Assembly (NCBI GenBank): GCA_030323885.1
Contig: JASIRB010000205.1
Location: 170,955-234,954, forward strand
Origin: Branchipolynoe longqiensis
Lineage: Eukaryota > Annelida > Polychaeta > Phyllodocida > Polynoidae
Length of the DNA: 64,000 nucleotides
Reading direction: 5' to 3'
The notes under the pieces are model-generated. The model saw only the letters and a program-made list of their open reading frames with translations, searched no databases and was not told the origin of the DNA. Position numbers and translations under genes: made by a program. Shown here piece by piece: positions 63,390-64,000 of the stretch (position 1 is the first letter of the stretch; every line of letters begins with the position of its first letter).

Positions 63390-63879
63390 CCATTTAGCAT
63401 GTCTGTGACCGTCTTTTCTATGCTTTAGTTTTCCTTTTTTGGCATGCCATGCACGATGACACTAAGCTTTTTATTATCAAGGTCTGGTGCTTGGGTTTGA
63501 GCTGCACCCATGGTTGGCGTCTTTTTGTCAGTGGGCTTTGCCCTTGTGTTGTTGGTATTGGTGTTCACATTTGTGTTGTTCTTTTTTGTCTTTAGTTTTT
63601 CATATCCTGCTTTGTAACATGTGCATTCTATTTGCAATGTGTTGTAAGCTACCCGGAGTGTCTTAAGTTTGCTCCTGTATTCGTTCTCGTTATCCATTGT
63701 AGTTGTTTTGTTTTTTCCATCCTCATTTCCGGTGCCGTTCGCTTTATTTCCGTCATTTCCGTCCACAAGTATTTTGTTGTTTCCGTCAACAATTTCCGGG
63801 ACTCGGGATCCTGGTAGTGCTCATTAGGATTGGGGAGTATCGGGAATTTAGGCTCCCCACCCAATCCGCAATGGAACAA
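63360..63879 (-). pseudogene. Non-LTR retrotransposon ORF1 relic (coiled-coil plus RRM-like start)
   Basis: The minus strand gives EMTEIKRTAPEMRMEKTKQL in one frame and NEYRSKLKTLRVAYNTLQIE, TDKKTPTMGAAQTQAPD and LDNKKLSVIVHGMPKKEN in the next. A TAA follows, with the same frame continuing SIEKTVTDMLNG. A coiled coil followed by VIVHGMPxxE and EKTVxxML is the pattern of ORF1 proteins in L2/CR1-like elements. It is frameshifted and truncated. Confidence 0.5.
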
Positions 63880-64000
63880 GTAAGGGGGGGAGGATTTAAT
63901 TAAACATGCGCCTCTCTGATTCCTGCTTGTTTGAGTACAAGTATAAAGGGGGGGCGGGGGGGGAGAAGTTAATTATTGCAATTGGTCTTTCCTCTGATTC

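Overview
This is a eukaryotic (animal) nuclear window. It has spliced genes with GT-AG introns and consistent phases, SINEs, DNA transposons, non-LTR and tyrosine-recombinase retroelements, and a Polinton/Maverick. SINE tails (a GGTTGCTTTACGCCG-like 3' end plus GATT repeats) recall those common in molluscs, so a molluscan or other marine-invertebrate genome is a tentative guess. No species can be named.

Layout. Positions 1-2500 hold decayed retroelements: a DIRS-type gag and tyrosine recombinase split by a small inverted-repeat transposon, then a scrap of Ty3/gypsy integrase. Positions 3136-5570 hold a CACC-rich minisatellite and the 5' part of an I/Nimb-like non-LTR retrotransposon on the minus strand.

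Positions 5743-40957 are a single Polinton/Maverick of 35,215 bp. It has ~570-bp terminal inverted repeats starting AGTAGTAATAGG and a perfect 6-bp target duplication, TTCATT. Its recognisable genes are protein-primed DNA polymerase B (PolB), an A32-type packaging ATPase, a small basic protein, a major-capsid fragment fused to an integrase N-terminal fragment, a C2H2 zinc-finger gene with an intron, a four-exon acidic gene and a PC4-like gene. Several are broken by stops or frameshifts. I found no protease, penton protein or integrase catalytic core. The Polinton has been invaded by YR retroelements. These are a GC-rich, nearly full-length DIRS-like element (12891-17405), a second DIRS-like lineage on the minus strand (~20226-26530) that itself carries a shortened relative of the GC-rich family (20960-23185), and two tandem shortened relatives inserted cleanly into PolB (33509-35771). 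Two SINE-like copies sit near 9.2 and 10.8 kb.

Right of the Polinton are three phase-compatible exons of an unrecognised host gene (41097-44566), tRNA-related SINEs, a GC-rich transposon-like unit made of CCGTCGG palindromes (46105-47429), and more DIRS relics (47738-50579). A pogo/Tigger-type nonautonomous element (51256-52483) and a four-exon minus-strand gene with a DUF4806-like C-terminus (53300-55754) follow. Then come an ACGT-rich inverted-repeat element (56522-57498), a non-LTR retrotransposon with endonuclease, RT and RNase H (57600-61120), a candidate terminal host exon (~62 kb) and a non-LTR ORF1 relic at the right edge.

The window thus records a layered history. A virus-like Polinton inserted in a host locus, was repeatedly hit by YR retroelements, and then decayed by point mutation and deletion.
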